From: Sedimenticola sp.
GTDB lineage: Bacteria; Pseudomonadota; Gammaproteobacteria; Chromatiales; Chromatiaceae
Direction: 5' to 3'
Assembly: GCA_027041035.1 (NCBI GenBank)
Contig: JALULB010000309.1
Span: forward strand, 6,872-21,348
Length of the DNA stretch: 14,477 nt
In this document: one piece after another, positions 1-6,389 of the stretch
How the letters are laid out: each line of letters starts with the position of its first letter
How positions within the stretch are numbered: position 1 is the stretch's first letter
The notes under the pieces: generated by a model
What the model was told of the DNA's origin: nothing
The model's input: only the letters and a program-made list of their open reading frames with translations
Databases searched by the model: none
Made by a program: the position numbers and the translations under genes

Positions 1-914
1 AAACGCGGACAATCCTTGCGCCACGGTGTATAGCGGGGAAGCTGGAAAACATCGTCGCTGGCGCTGGCAACGCCCCAGTTTGTCGCGACCGCAGCGCGAA
101 ATCCGGCCTGTTTCACCAGGCCGACATCGCGGGGCAGATAGTCCTCGTTCAGCTTGCCGTTGGGGTAGGCGAACAGATCGACCGGCGCGCCGGTGATCGC
201 CTCGACATCGGCCTTGCCCTGGGCAATCTCGCGCCGCGCATCCGCTTCGTTCAAGCGCGCCAGGATCGGATGATCGACGGTATGCGCGCCGAATTGGATA
301 CCCAGGCCACCCGCCCCGGCCATCTGCGACTCGCTCAGCATCAGATCATCGGGCAAACCGTCAACCATCGATTCCAGTCGATCCGTTACCTGCCTGCGTC
401 GATCGGCATCGGCGTATTTTATCCGCGAGATGATCTTGGCGGCCGCCTGGTACCGCTGTTGCTCTCCACCGAGTTCGTAACGCTCCAGATCGATGTCGGT
501 CAGGTCGAGCGGTGCGTCGGGCAGGCGCCGCACGGCTTCGAGAACGGTATCGTTCCACATCCGGCCGCCATCGAGGAAACCGCTGGCGATGAACACCGTC
601 GCCGGCAGGCCGTGGCGCTGGAGCAACGGCCCGGCCAGGGTGATATTGTCGGCATAGCCATCGTCGAAGGTCAGCACCGCCGCGCGCGCCGGCAGTGTAT
701 TCGTGGCCAGACGATCCAGCGCCTCACCGAGCGGCAATACGTTCCACAGCCGCCCGATGCAGTCCAACTGCCTGTCGAAGGTGTGTACGTCCGGTTCGCC
801 CGGTCGCATGCTATCCGTTGCCGTCAGTACGCGATGGAAGATGAAGATGTTTAGCCGGCCTCTCTTGCCCCCGGGGGACATCGCGCTAAGCACGGATCTG
901 GCAATGGAATGCAT
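1..914 (-). CDS. polysaccharide deacetylase (CE4), 3' end beyond the window
   Basis: A carbohydrate esterase 4 family deacetylase, expected to remove N- or O-acetyl groups from a polysaccharide. 304 codons are present and the frame stays open to the left edge, so the C-terminus is missing. Visible motifs are TFDDGYADN (residues 82-90, with the metal/catalytic Asp pair D84-D85), HTVDH (211-215, the two metal-binding His) and FAYPNG (248-253). The ATG at 914 is preferred: its A is also the last base of the TGA stop of the upstream ligase gene (TGATG), and GAGG lies five bases upstream. An internal ATG at residue 12 is a weaker alternative. No signal peptide is obvious, so it may act in the cytoplasm or need a different start. 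It has the classic TFDD form and is clearly distinct from the XrtA-type deacetylase at 13367-14287. Family assignment is firm; the substrate is unknown. Confidence 0.9.
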   Translation of the reverse strand, partial: MHSIARSVLSAMSPGGKRGRLNIFIFHRVLTATDSMRPGEPDVHTFDRQLDCIGRLWNVLPLGEALDRLATNTLPARAAVLTFDDGYADNITLAGPLLQRHGLPATVFIASGFLDGGRMWNDTVLEAVRRLPDAPLDLTDIDLERYELGGEQQRYQAAAKIISRIKYADADRRRQVTDRLESMVDGLPDDLMLSESQMAGAGGLGIQFGAHTVDHPILARLNEADARREIAQGKADVEAITGAPVDLFAYPNGKLNEDYLPRDVGLVKQAGFRAAVATNWGVASASDDVFQLPRYTPWRKDCPR

Positions 915-2245
915 CACCACCTCGGAGCCGGCCCGCCGATCGACGGCTTCGGACGCTTCTCCCGGCTGCCGTTCATTTCCGGCTCTTTCTCCAGGGACAC
1001 CGCTACATCAGCTTCCTGTTCCCGCGTCAGATAATCGCGCAATACCACGGTGATCGCGATCAGATGCCACGGCAGATCGAAATAAGACAGACTGAGAAAA
1101 GCACCACCCACCATGTAGGCAATCAGTGAGACCTGTATCATGCTCGCGAGCTGCATCGCCCACACGTAACCTTCGTGCTCTCGGGAAAAAAGCACCACCC
1201 AGCGAGCATTGCGCCAAGCCAGCCAGAGTATCGCCAGAAACAGGATCAGACCGATCCAGCCATGCTCACCAAGCACCGAAAAATAGATGCTGTGAGCCAC
1301 GTGGATGTCGTCCGGATCGGGCGCCCAGGCTTCGAATGCCTGTGGCGTCCAGATGTTGAATCCGCCACCGCTGGGCCGCGCGTTCGCCACGTTGATCGAG
1401 AAATGCCAGGCATTGATGCGCCCCAGCGCCGACCGGTCCTGATCATAGGTCTTAATGGTCGACATGCGTTCATCCCATTTCTTCGGCATGAACAAGATCA
1501 TCAACGGCACGAGCAGCACAACGATCGACGCCACCAGCGCTTTCTTCTTCGAGTTGCGAAACAGAAACACCATCATCGCGCCGGTCGCCAGGAAGGCGCC
1601 TCGGGAATAGGAACCGATGACCGACACAAGGCAGAGCAGTACTGCCGCCAACAAACCGTACTTGACCCATTTCTTGTCATACTGCTGGAACAGAAAATAG
1701 ATCAGCGGGACGATCATCAACAAGGCCAGCGCGAGTTCATTATTATCCTCGATAAACGAGCCAGGAGGACCCCAGACACGAAAGCTACCCCCGGTAAGCA
1801 AGGTGAATATGCCCCCCTTCACTCCGAAGAAACCTATCGACATGACGATGACCCAGATCAGGCCGATGAGCTTTTCACGATCGTTGATCAACAACATCGT
1901 CAAGATCGTGACGAATTGGATCTTCAGCACCTTGATGAACTGCTCCATCGCCGCTTCTGGATAGACTGCCGCGAATGTGGTTACCGCCATCCAGAGCAAG
2001 AACACGAACCAGATGATGGTCAGCGAGGTTATTGGAAAGCGCTTCTTCTCCTTCGACATGAAGATGCTGATAAGTGTCACGATCGCAACGATCTGCGCGA
2101 ACGGCATATTGTAGGCAAACCCCCATCCGAGCCGGTGGGGGTTCATGTAACTGAGCCACGACCAGACATAGATGCCGATGTAAGGCCGGCTCAGGATGTA
2201 TGGCAGCGAACCAAACACCAGCAGGGTAACAAGGATATCGCGCAT
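914..2245 (-). CDS. exosortase A-associated O-glycosylation ligase / Wzy-like polymerase
   Basis: A polytopic inner-membrane protein of 443 residues matching the exosortase A-associated O-glycosylation ligase family (TIGR03097 type: an N-terminal DUF5935-like region followed by a Wzy_C/O-antigen ligase domain). I count about ten to twelve hydrophobic segments. The N-terminus (residues 1-35) contains PYIGIYVWSWLSYMNPHR, typical of the family. Candidate ligase-domain residues are in GSYSRGAF (211-218) and in HSIYFSVLGEHGWIG (318-332, H318, E327, H328). The last 40 residues are a charged tail. The start is ATG with GGAGA eight bases upstream (2254-2258). It begins 36 bases after the adenylating-enzyme gene ends and its stop overlaps the next start by one base. 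Known families of this type either polymerise a lipid-linked repeat unit or transfer glycan to protein or lipid; sequence alone does not tell which. Confidence 0.9.
   Translation of the reverse strand: MRDILVTLLVFGSLPYILSRPYIGIYVWSWLSYMNPHRLGWGFAYNMPFAQIVAIVTLISIFMSKEKKRFPITSLTIIWFVFLLWMAVTTFAAVYPEAAMEQFIKVLKIQFVTILTMLLINDREKLIGLIWVIVMSIGFFGVKGGIFTLLTGGSFRVWGPPGSFIEDNNELALALLMIVPLIYFLFQQYDKKWVKYGLLAAVLLCLVSVIGSYSRGAFLATGAMMVFLFRNSKKKALVASIVVLLVPLMILFMPKKWDERMSTIKTYDQDRSALGRINAWHFSINVANARPSGGGFNIWTPQAFEAWAPDPDDIHVAHSIYFSVLGEHGWIGLILFLAILWLAWRNARWVVLFSREHEGYVWAMQLASMIQVSLIAYMVGGAFLSLSYFDLPWHLIAITVVLRDYLTREQEADVAVSLEKEPEMNGSREKRPKPSIGGPAPRW
920..923 (-). promoter_or_regulatory. ribosome binding site GAGG for the left deacetylase
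   Basis: Reading the minus strand, GAGG is followed by five bases and then ATG at 914. It lies inside the last codons of the ligase gene, so translation of the two genes is probably coupled. This site decides the start at 914. Confidence 0.6.
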
Positions 2246-2281
2246 AGCTTGTTTCTCCAGTACGCTCCAGACGCGGTGCGA

Positions 2282-3628
2282 TCAGACCGCGTGACTGACG
2301 ATATAGCGAAATTTCCCGGATTTCTCCGCCAGTATCTCGTCGACGGCCTGTATGTCGATCTCCACCGATTCACCCAGGCGCTGCTTCAGCCCCGCCTCGA
2401 TACGATTCCGGACATCCGCGTCGAAGTCCGCGTCGGTCACCAGATAGACGCGGGTTCTGTCGACCGATTCCTGCACGATCTTGAAACGCTGCACGCCGGG
2501 CTCGTCGCGAATCACATAGATCAGCGCCAGTCCATGCATCAGCGTGCCGTCCTTGGCGATGACGAAATCGGTCGAACGGCCCTCGATCTTCTCCAGTATC
2601 GGCAGGCCACGCCCACAGGCGCACTGGCCTTCACCCAATGCACCGATATCGCCGGTGCGATAGCGGATGAACGGGTAGTCGCCGGTCGCCAGATGGGTCA
2701 CGACGATCTCGCCCGATTCACCCGGCGCGACCGCTTGCCCGTCCCGATCGAGTATCTCCACGATGATATCTTCCGCGGTGATATGCATATTGCCTTGCGG
2801 GCAGGCATGCGCGATAAAGCCGGCGTCACGGCCACCATATCCATTCGCCACCGGGCACCCGAAGGCACGTTCTATCACGGCCTTCTGTTCGTCGTACAGA
2901 CGTTCCGAGGTAACGAAGGCAACGCGAATCCCGCGCTGACTCAGATCGACGCCCTGGTCCAGCGCGTGCTGGCCGATACGCGACAGCGACGACGGATAGC
3001 CAAACAGCATCGCCGGGCGGAACGCGTGAATCTCCTCGACGAAGCGATCCAGGTTCCGGGGTGACATGTCGAAGGCCGGAATCAGGCGGCTGCGAAACAG
3101 ACGGTCGCGCAGCGCTCTTACCCTGTCCTGCGAACCCAGCTCGACCGGAGAACCCCAGACGACGATCTCGCGATCGCCGATGTCCACGTCCCACCAGCGC
3201 GTCGCGCGCCATTTCGCCGCGACATCGTGCGACACGCGCTCGTTGCCGATGTGGAACACCAGCGGCTCGCCGGACGATCCTCCGGTATTGAAGCGTGCCA
3301 GTCCGACCGCGTCGCTGGCCTTCATGTCGTCGGCATTCTGGCGAATGATCTCCTTGGTCAACAGCGGCAGGCGACGCAGATCGTCCAGCGAACGCAGATC
3401 CCCGGCATGGAAGTCCAGTTCGGAGAACACCCTTCGATAGTAGGGTACTTTTTCAGCGGCGCGTTTCAGCAGCGTCCGCAGACGCTCCAACTGATACGCC
3501 CGCAGACGCTCCGCGTCCCACCACTGGCTCTGTTCCATGTGGCGACGCACCGCTACGCTGGAATGGTGCTTCAAGCGTTCGTGCAACGGAAAAAGCACGC
3601 CGGAAACCAGTTTTGTATAGAAATCCAT
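2282..3628 (-). CDS. PaaK/CapK-like adenylate-forming enzyme (phenylacetate-CoA ligase family)
   Basis: A 448-residue member of the phenylacetate-CoA ligase/CapK branch of adenylate-forming enzymes, which activate a carboxylic acid with ATP. The phosphate-binding loop is NTGGSSGEPL (114-123), the aromatic/adenine motif is YGGRDAG (264-270), and YRTGDIG (323-329) carries the ribose-binding Asp. The C-terminal lid ends with KSGKFRYIV (436-444), where K436 or K439 could be catalytic. C276 (CPQGNMH) and C336/C338 (CACGRGLP) are positioned like the cysteine pairs of this subfamily. The start chosen is ATG at 3628 with AGGA seven bases upstream; a TTG one codon earlier is less likely. Such enzymes recur in capsule and exosortase loci, where their acyl substrate is not defined. 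The gene heads the second block and lies just downstream of the IS66-type mini-element. Confidence 0.88.
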   Translation of the reverse strand: MDFYTKLVSGVLFPLHERLKHHSSVAVRRHMEQSQWWDAERLRAYQLERLRTLLKRAAEKVPYYRRVFSELDFHAGDLRSLDDLRRLPLLTKEIIRQNADDMKASDAVGLARFNTGGSSGEPLVFHIGNERVSHDVAAKWRATRWWDVDIGDREIVVWGSPVELGSQDRVRALRDRLFRSRLIPAFDMSPRNLDRFVEEIHAFRPAMLFGYPSSLSRIGQHALDQGVDLSQRGIRVAFVTSERLYDEQKAVIERAFGCPVANGYGGRDAGFIAHACPQGNMHITAEDIIVEILDRDGQAVAPGESGEIVVTHLATGDYPFIRYRTGDIGALGEGQCACGRGLPILEKIEGRSTDFVIAKDGTLMHGLALIYVIRDEPGVQRFKIVQESVDRTRVYLVTDADFDADVRNRIEAGLKQRLGESVEIDIQAVDEILAEKSGKFRYIVSHAV

Positions 3629-3635
3629 CAAGACA

Positions 3636-3639
3636 TCCT
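3636..3639 (-). promoter_or_regulatory. ribosome binding site AGGA for the PaaK-like gene
   Basis: On the minus strand AGGA is followed by seven bases and then ATG at 3628. It supports the ATG over the adjacent upstream TTG. It lies outside the mobile element, so the insertion did not remove it. Confidence 0.55.
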
Positions 3640-3658
3640 GCTGTCGACGACAATGCCG

Positions 3659-3666
3659 ACTTTCAT
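3659..3666. repeat. left target-site duplication (ACTTTCAT)
   Basis: ACTTTCAT directly abuts the GTAA end of the element and is repeated exactly at the other border. The bases flanking the two copies differ, so the repeat is exactly 8 bp. Confidence 0.85.
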
Positions 3667-3835
3667 GTAACTACTCAGCTAACCGCTGAAATGCGCCAGC
3701 TCTGCGTTCAAAAATGGTCATTTACACTTGTAACTCGGCAATTGCTCCTGCATTGCCCTAAGTAAGTTACATCCCTGTAACGATCACATTTTTTGCCTTG
3801 ATCTGACGCATTTCAGCGGCGATCTGAGCAGTTAC
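3667..3835. repeat. imperfect 29-bp inverted repeat pair nested in the mini-element
   Basis: Positions 3667-3695 and 3807-3835 are inverted repeats of each other at 25 of 29 positions with no gaps, including 13 perfect pairs (CCGCTGAAATGCG at 3683-3695). The right arm ends GAGCAGTTAC, one base different from the true right end GAGTAGTTAC. It therefore looks like a second transposase end located 30 bp inside the outer one. Confidence 0.75.
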
Positions 3836-3845
3836 CCTTTATTTG

Positions 3846-3862
3846 ACTACTCGCTGAGTAGT
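3846..3862. repeat. short palindrome in the right end of the mini-element
   Basis: ACTACTC (3846-3852) and GAGTAGT (3856-3862) form a 7-bp stem with a 3-base GCT loop. The right half is part of the terminal repeat. It has no run of T on either side, so it is not a convincing terminator. It is better read as end structure of the element. Confidence 0.55.
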
Positions 3863-3865
3863 TAC

Positions 3866-3873
3866 ACTTTCAT
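3866..3873. repeat. right target-site duplication (ACTTTCAT)
   Basis: This is the second copy of ACTTTCAT, immediately after the GTTAC end of the element. The intact duplication implies insertion rather than rearrangement, with little decay since. Confidence 0.85.
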
Positions 3874-4045
3874 TGACTCTGACAATTATATCGCCTCCGC
3901 CAGCCAAACGCCGGACTCTCGCGTGCGTGCCATTGCGCGCTTGGCAAGGCGCGAGGAGGCCATGGGGCCATTCCCCACAACGACGGACAACGCCACCAAG
4001 GGCGGAAGACTGCATGCGGGAGTCCCGAAGCTTGGCGGATGGAGG
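3874..4045. other. non-coding remainder of the gap between the two gene blocks
   Basis: Between the mini-element and the stop of the upstream glycosyltransferase there are about 170 bases without a recognisable gene. They hold the TATAAT box and two small hairpins: TGGGG/CCCCA at 3963-3977 and CGGG/CCCG at 4017-4027. Neither hairpin is followed by a T-run in the transcribed direction, so I do not call an intrinsic terminator. Confidence 0.5.
3885..3890 (-). promoter_or_regulatory. possible -10 box (TATAAT) for the second gene block
   Basis: On the minus strand a perfect TATAAT lies upstream of the PaaK-like gene, beyond the mini-element. I see no good -35 hexamer 16-18 bases before it (TTGGCT is only 11 bases away), so the call is weak. 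If real, its distance to the ATG would have been about 50 bases before the element inserted and is now about 256. Confidence 0.3.
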
Positions 4046-5182
4046 CTATAATCCAGCCCTACCCGCCAGCTCATGATAGAGCGACAGCCACTGCCCGCGC
4101 ACCGTCTCCCAGTCGAAAGCCTCCACGCTTTCCCGGCCGTTTTCGACCAGGTGACGATACAATTCGCGATCATGCAGCAGGCGACGCAATGCCTGTCTCA
4201 GGCAGGCATCATCGTCCACCGCGCACAGCAGCGCGTTATGCCCATCCTCGACAAGAAACGGGATGCCGCCGGCACGCGTCGAGACGATGGCGACGCCCAC
4301 CGCCATCGCCTCGATCAGCGAGTTCGGCGTATTGTCCACGCGACTGGTATTCAATAGGATGTCCGCCCGCTGGTAGAGCGCGATCATCGCATCGCGATCC
4401 AGACGACCAAGAAACTCGGTATGCGCCGAGATGCCCAGTTCCTCGGCCTGCTCGCGCAGCGCCTCGGCCCGCGGGCCTTCCCCGGCAATCAGCAGACACG
4501 CACCCGGCGCCTCGGAGAGCAGGCCGGCAAAGGCCCGCAACGCCACGTCCACGCCATAGATGGATTCCAGATTTCGCGTCACCGCGATCACTGGTGAACG
4601 TGGGTCCGCGATCGCCGCTTCCGGTTTGAAACGAAAACGCTCCAGCATCACGACATTCGGAATCACCCGGCTATCGAGCCGCCATTCGGCAAATACCTCG
4701 CGCAGGAAACCCGAAGGCACGACCATCGCTTGAGCCCGACGCATCACCGGCATCACCCAGCGTGCCTGGGAGCGCAGAAAGACGCGCGCCTGTCCGCCCC
4801 GATAGTTGATCACCACCGGCTTGCCACGCAAGCGCGCAATCAGGATGGCGGGCGTGGCGAACAGATGCCACGACCACCCGGAGTTCGCCATCAGATGCAC
4901 GACATCCACCGCGCCCAGCTCGCGCCACAGGGAGGTCAGATAGGGCAGCAGGCGCGCGCCGGCGCGGACGCCGCGAATCCGTCCCATCCAACGCGGCCAA
5001 TAAGCTGGATTGACAGCGACGAAACGGACATCGCAGCCCTCTTCCCGGAGCAGATCCACGAGTTGCGCGGTCTGCATCGCCATACCACCATTCGGCGGCG
5101 GCGCCGGACCGATGACGGCCAGCTTCAGCGGCGCGTCGACCGCGACAGTCTCAACCACCACGGCGCTGGAGCAGACGCTCAT
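4046..5182 (-). CDS. glycosyltransferase family 4, exosortase locus
   Basis: A GT-B fold retaining glycosyltransferase of 378 residues from the ATG at 5182. The N-terminal domain starts at LKLAVIGPAPPPNGGM (19-34), the usual acceptor-side glycine loop. The donor-sugar side is in the C-terminal half: AVTRNLESIYGVDVAL (200-215), AGEGPRAEAL (233-242), and the E-x7-E-like region SRVDNTPNSLIEAMAVG (280-296, E291). No membrane segment stands out, so it is probably a cytoplasmic or membrane-surface enzyme acting on a lipid-linked sugar. The start is uncertain: the ATG at 5182 overlaps the preceding gene by 32 bases and lacks a ribosome binding site, while GTG codons at 5161 and 5158 are also possible. 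The frame is open upstream to 5356, but that part is a shadow of the neighbour. It is the last gene before the gap at 3629-4045. The sugar specificity is unknown. Confidence 0.88.
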   Translation of the reverse strand: MSVCSSAVVVETVAVDAPLKLAVIGPAPPPNGGMAMQTAQLVDLLREEGCDVRFVAVNPAYWPRWMGRIRGVRAGARLLPYLTSLWRELGAVDVVHLMANSGWSWHLFATPAILIARLRGKPVVINYRGGQARVFLRSQARWVMPVMRRAQAMVVPSGFLREVFAEWRLDSRVIPNVVMLERFRFKPEAAIADPRSPVIAVTRNLESIYGVDVALRAFAGLLSEAPGACLLIAGEGPRAEALREQAEELGISAHTEFLGRLDRDAMIALYQRADILLNTSRVDNTPNSLIEAMAVGVAIVSTRAGGIPFLVEDGHNALLCAVDDDACLRQALRRLLHDRELYRHLVENGRESVEAFDWETVRGQWLSLYHELAGRAGL

Positions 5183-6365
5183 ATATCGGAGGATAACGCG
5201 ACACACTGTTATTCCAGGTGCGTTCCTCATGCACGTAACGCAGTGCGTTATCGAGTATTGCCGCCCAGCTTTCTGGTGCGGCAAACAGCGCGTTCGCCCG
5301 TTTCGCCAGATCGTCGGCCGAATCGGCCTGGAACAGAAAACCGTTCTCTCCGTCACGGATCAACTCATGATGCCCACCGACATCGGAGGCCAGCACCAGC
5401 TTGCGCTGCGCCATTGCCTCCAACGGCTTCAGCGGCGTGACCAGATCGGTCAGGCGCATCGAGATACGCGGATAGACGAACAGATCGACCAGTCCGTAGT
5501 AACGCTTCACCTCATCGTGCGGTACGCGGCCGGTAAAGATGACCTTGTCCGTCAATCCGAGACGCTGGCATTGCGCCTTCAGTTGTTCCTCCCGAGGCCC
5601 GCCACCAACCAGCAGCAAGCGGCAATCCGGCGTCTGGCTCAGAATTTTGGGCAGCGCGTCGACCAGCAGATTCAGTCCTTCATAGGCATAGAACGATCCG
5701 ATGAAACCGATCACTCGCTTGTCTTGCAGGCCCAGGGATTCCGCCAACGCCTCGTCGCGCGGGTGCTCGGCGGAGAATTTTTCCGCGTTCACCGCATTTG
5801 GAATGACGGTGATCTTGTCGGCCGGGATGCCACGTCCGGCGATATCCTTGCGCAGGCCTTCGCAGATCACCGTGACCGCATCGGCGCGGCGGAATACGCT
5901 GGTCTCCAGCGCGCGGGTCACGCGATAGCGCAGATCACCTTCCCGGATGGTGCCGTGATCGACGGCGGCATCCTCCCAGAATGCCCGGCATTCATAGACC
6001 ACAGGTATCGACTGTTTCGCGCCGACCGCCAGCGCCGCCGAACCATTGAGGCTGGGGGAGTGCGCATGCAGTATATCCGGCTTTTCGATGGCGACCACCT
6101 CGGCCAGACGCTTGCGCAACGAACGGATCACCTCCCATTGGTTCAGCACCGGCAGACGCGAGAGTAGCGGGTTGACCCGGTGGGTACGGTAGAAACGCAG
6201 GCCGTCCACCTCTTCGACGGGCGGGCCTTCGGCATAGTGCTTGCAACTCGTCAATTGCACGGTGTCGATGCCGAGCGCGCGCTGCTGCTCAAGAATCGAA
6301 CGCGTGCGAAAGGTATAGCCGCTATGCAGTGGAATCGAATGATCGAGTATGTGTAGAACCTTCAT
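5151..6365 (-). CDS. TIGR04063-type PEP-CTERM/exosortase A-associated glycosyltransferase
   Basis: A GT4 glycosyltransferase of 404 residues. The N-terminus MKVLHILDHSIPLHSGYTFR is characteristic of the exosortase A-associated TIGR04063 family. Other landmarks are the acceptor-domain AHSPSLNG (101-108), the hinge IPNAVNAEKF (188-197), GFIGSFYAYEGLNLLVDALP (220-239) opening the donor domain, LLVGGGPREE (251-260), and PLKPLEAMA (311-319, E316). I start it at the ATG at 6365; a GTG two codons upstream (6371) is the alternative, but the family normally begins with M-[KR]-[IV]-L-H. It lies 24 bases after the amidotransferase stop and its 3' end overlaps the next gene. The role is one sugar transfer in building the locus glycan; donor and acceptor are unknown. 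Confidence 0.92.
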   Translation of the reverse strand: MKVLHILDHSIPLHSGYTFRTRSILEQQRALGIDTVQLTSCKHYAEGPPVEEVDGLRFYRTHRVNPLLSRLPVLNQWEVIRSLRKRLAEVVAIEKPDILHAHSPSLNGSAALAVGAKQSIPVVYECRAFWEDAAVDHGTIREGDLRYRVTRALETSVFRRADAVTVICEGLRKDIAGRGIPADKITVIPNAVNAEKFSAEHPRDEALAESLGLQDKRVIGFIGSFYAYEGLNLLVDALPKILSQTPDCRLLLVGGGPREEQLKAQCQRLGLTDKVIFTGRVPHDEVKRYYGLVDLFVYPRISMRLTDLVTPLKPLEAMAQRKLVLASDVGGHHELIRDGENGFLFQADSADDLAKRANALFAAPESWAAILDNALRYVHEERTWNNSVSRYPPIYERLLQRRGG

Positions 6366-6389
6366 AGTCACAACCAGGAAAATCGATAG

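Larger units (their letters stand above)
3667..3865. mobile_element. 199-bp non-autonomous IS66-type mini-element (MITE)
   Basis: The two ends are perfect 13-bp inverted repeats: GTAACTACTCAGC at 3667-3679 and GCTGAGTAGTTAC at 3853-3865. The element is bounded by a perfect 8-bp direct repeat. IS66-family elements are known to begin with GTAA and to duplicate 8 bp at the target, and both are seen here. The element has no open reading frame that could be a transposase, so it would need a transposase supplied in trans. Inside lie a second 13-bp inverted repeat (3683-3695 with 3807-3819) and several further GTAAC/GTTAC copies. The border structure is read directly; the IS66 assignment rests on end sequence and duplication length and needs a database match. 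Confidence 0.85.

Noticed and set aside
1175..3064. Very long plus-strand open frame (629 codons) opposite the ligase and PaaK-like genes
   Set aside because: It runs antisense through two well-recognised genes and the gap between them. Its sequence is rich in Arg, His, Asp and Gln with no domain pattern, as expected from antisense reading of GC-rich codons.
3667..3865. CRISPR array or riboswitch in the repeat-rich gap
   Set aside because: The repeats are inverted, not regularly spaced direct repeats, and the borders have transposon ends with a target duplication, which explains the structure better.
3963..3977. Hairpin TGGGG-CCATT-CCCCA as a terminator after the first block
   Set aside because: The stem is only 5 bp and is not followed by a T-run on the minus strand, so an intrinsic terminator is not supported.
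3886..4173. Minus-strand open frame of 95 codons covering the gap upstream of the mini-element
   Set aside because: It begins inside the conserved C-terminus of the glycosyltransferase in another frame, has no ribosome binding site that I can see, and resembles no family.
4046..5356. Longer 436-residue version of the last GT4 enzyme
   Set aside because: The extra 58 N-terminal residues overlap the neighbouring glycosyltransferase gene, are Arg/Cys rich and precede the normal family start. They are a frame shadow.
5010..6167. Plus-strand open frame of 385 codons opposite two glycosyltransferases
   Set aside because: It is antisense to two intact family-typical genes, has low-complexity QR-rich composition and shows no motif. 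It is a shadow.
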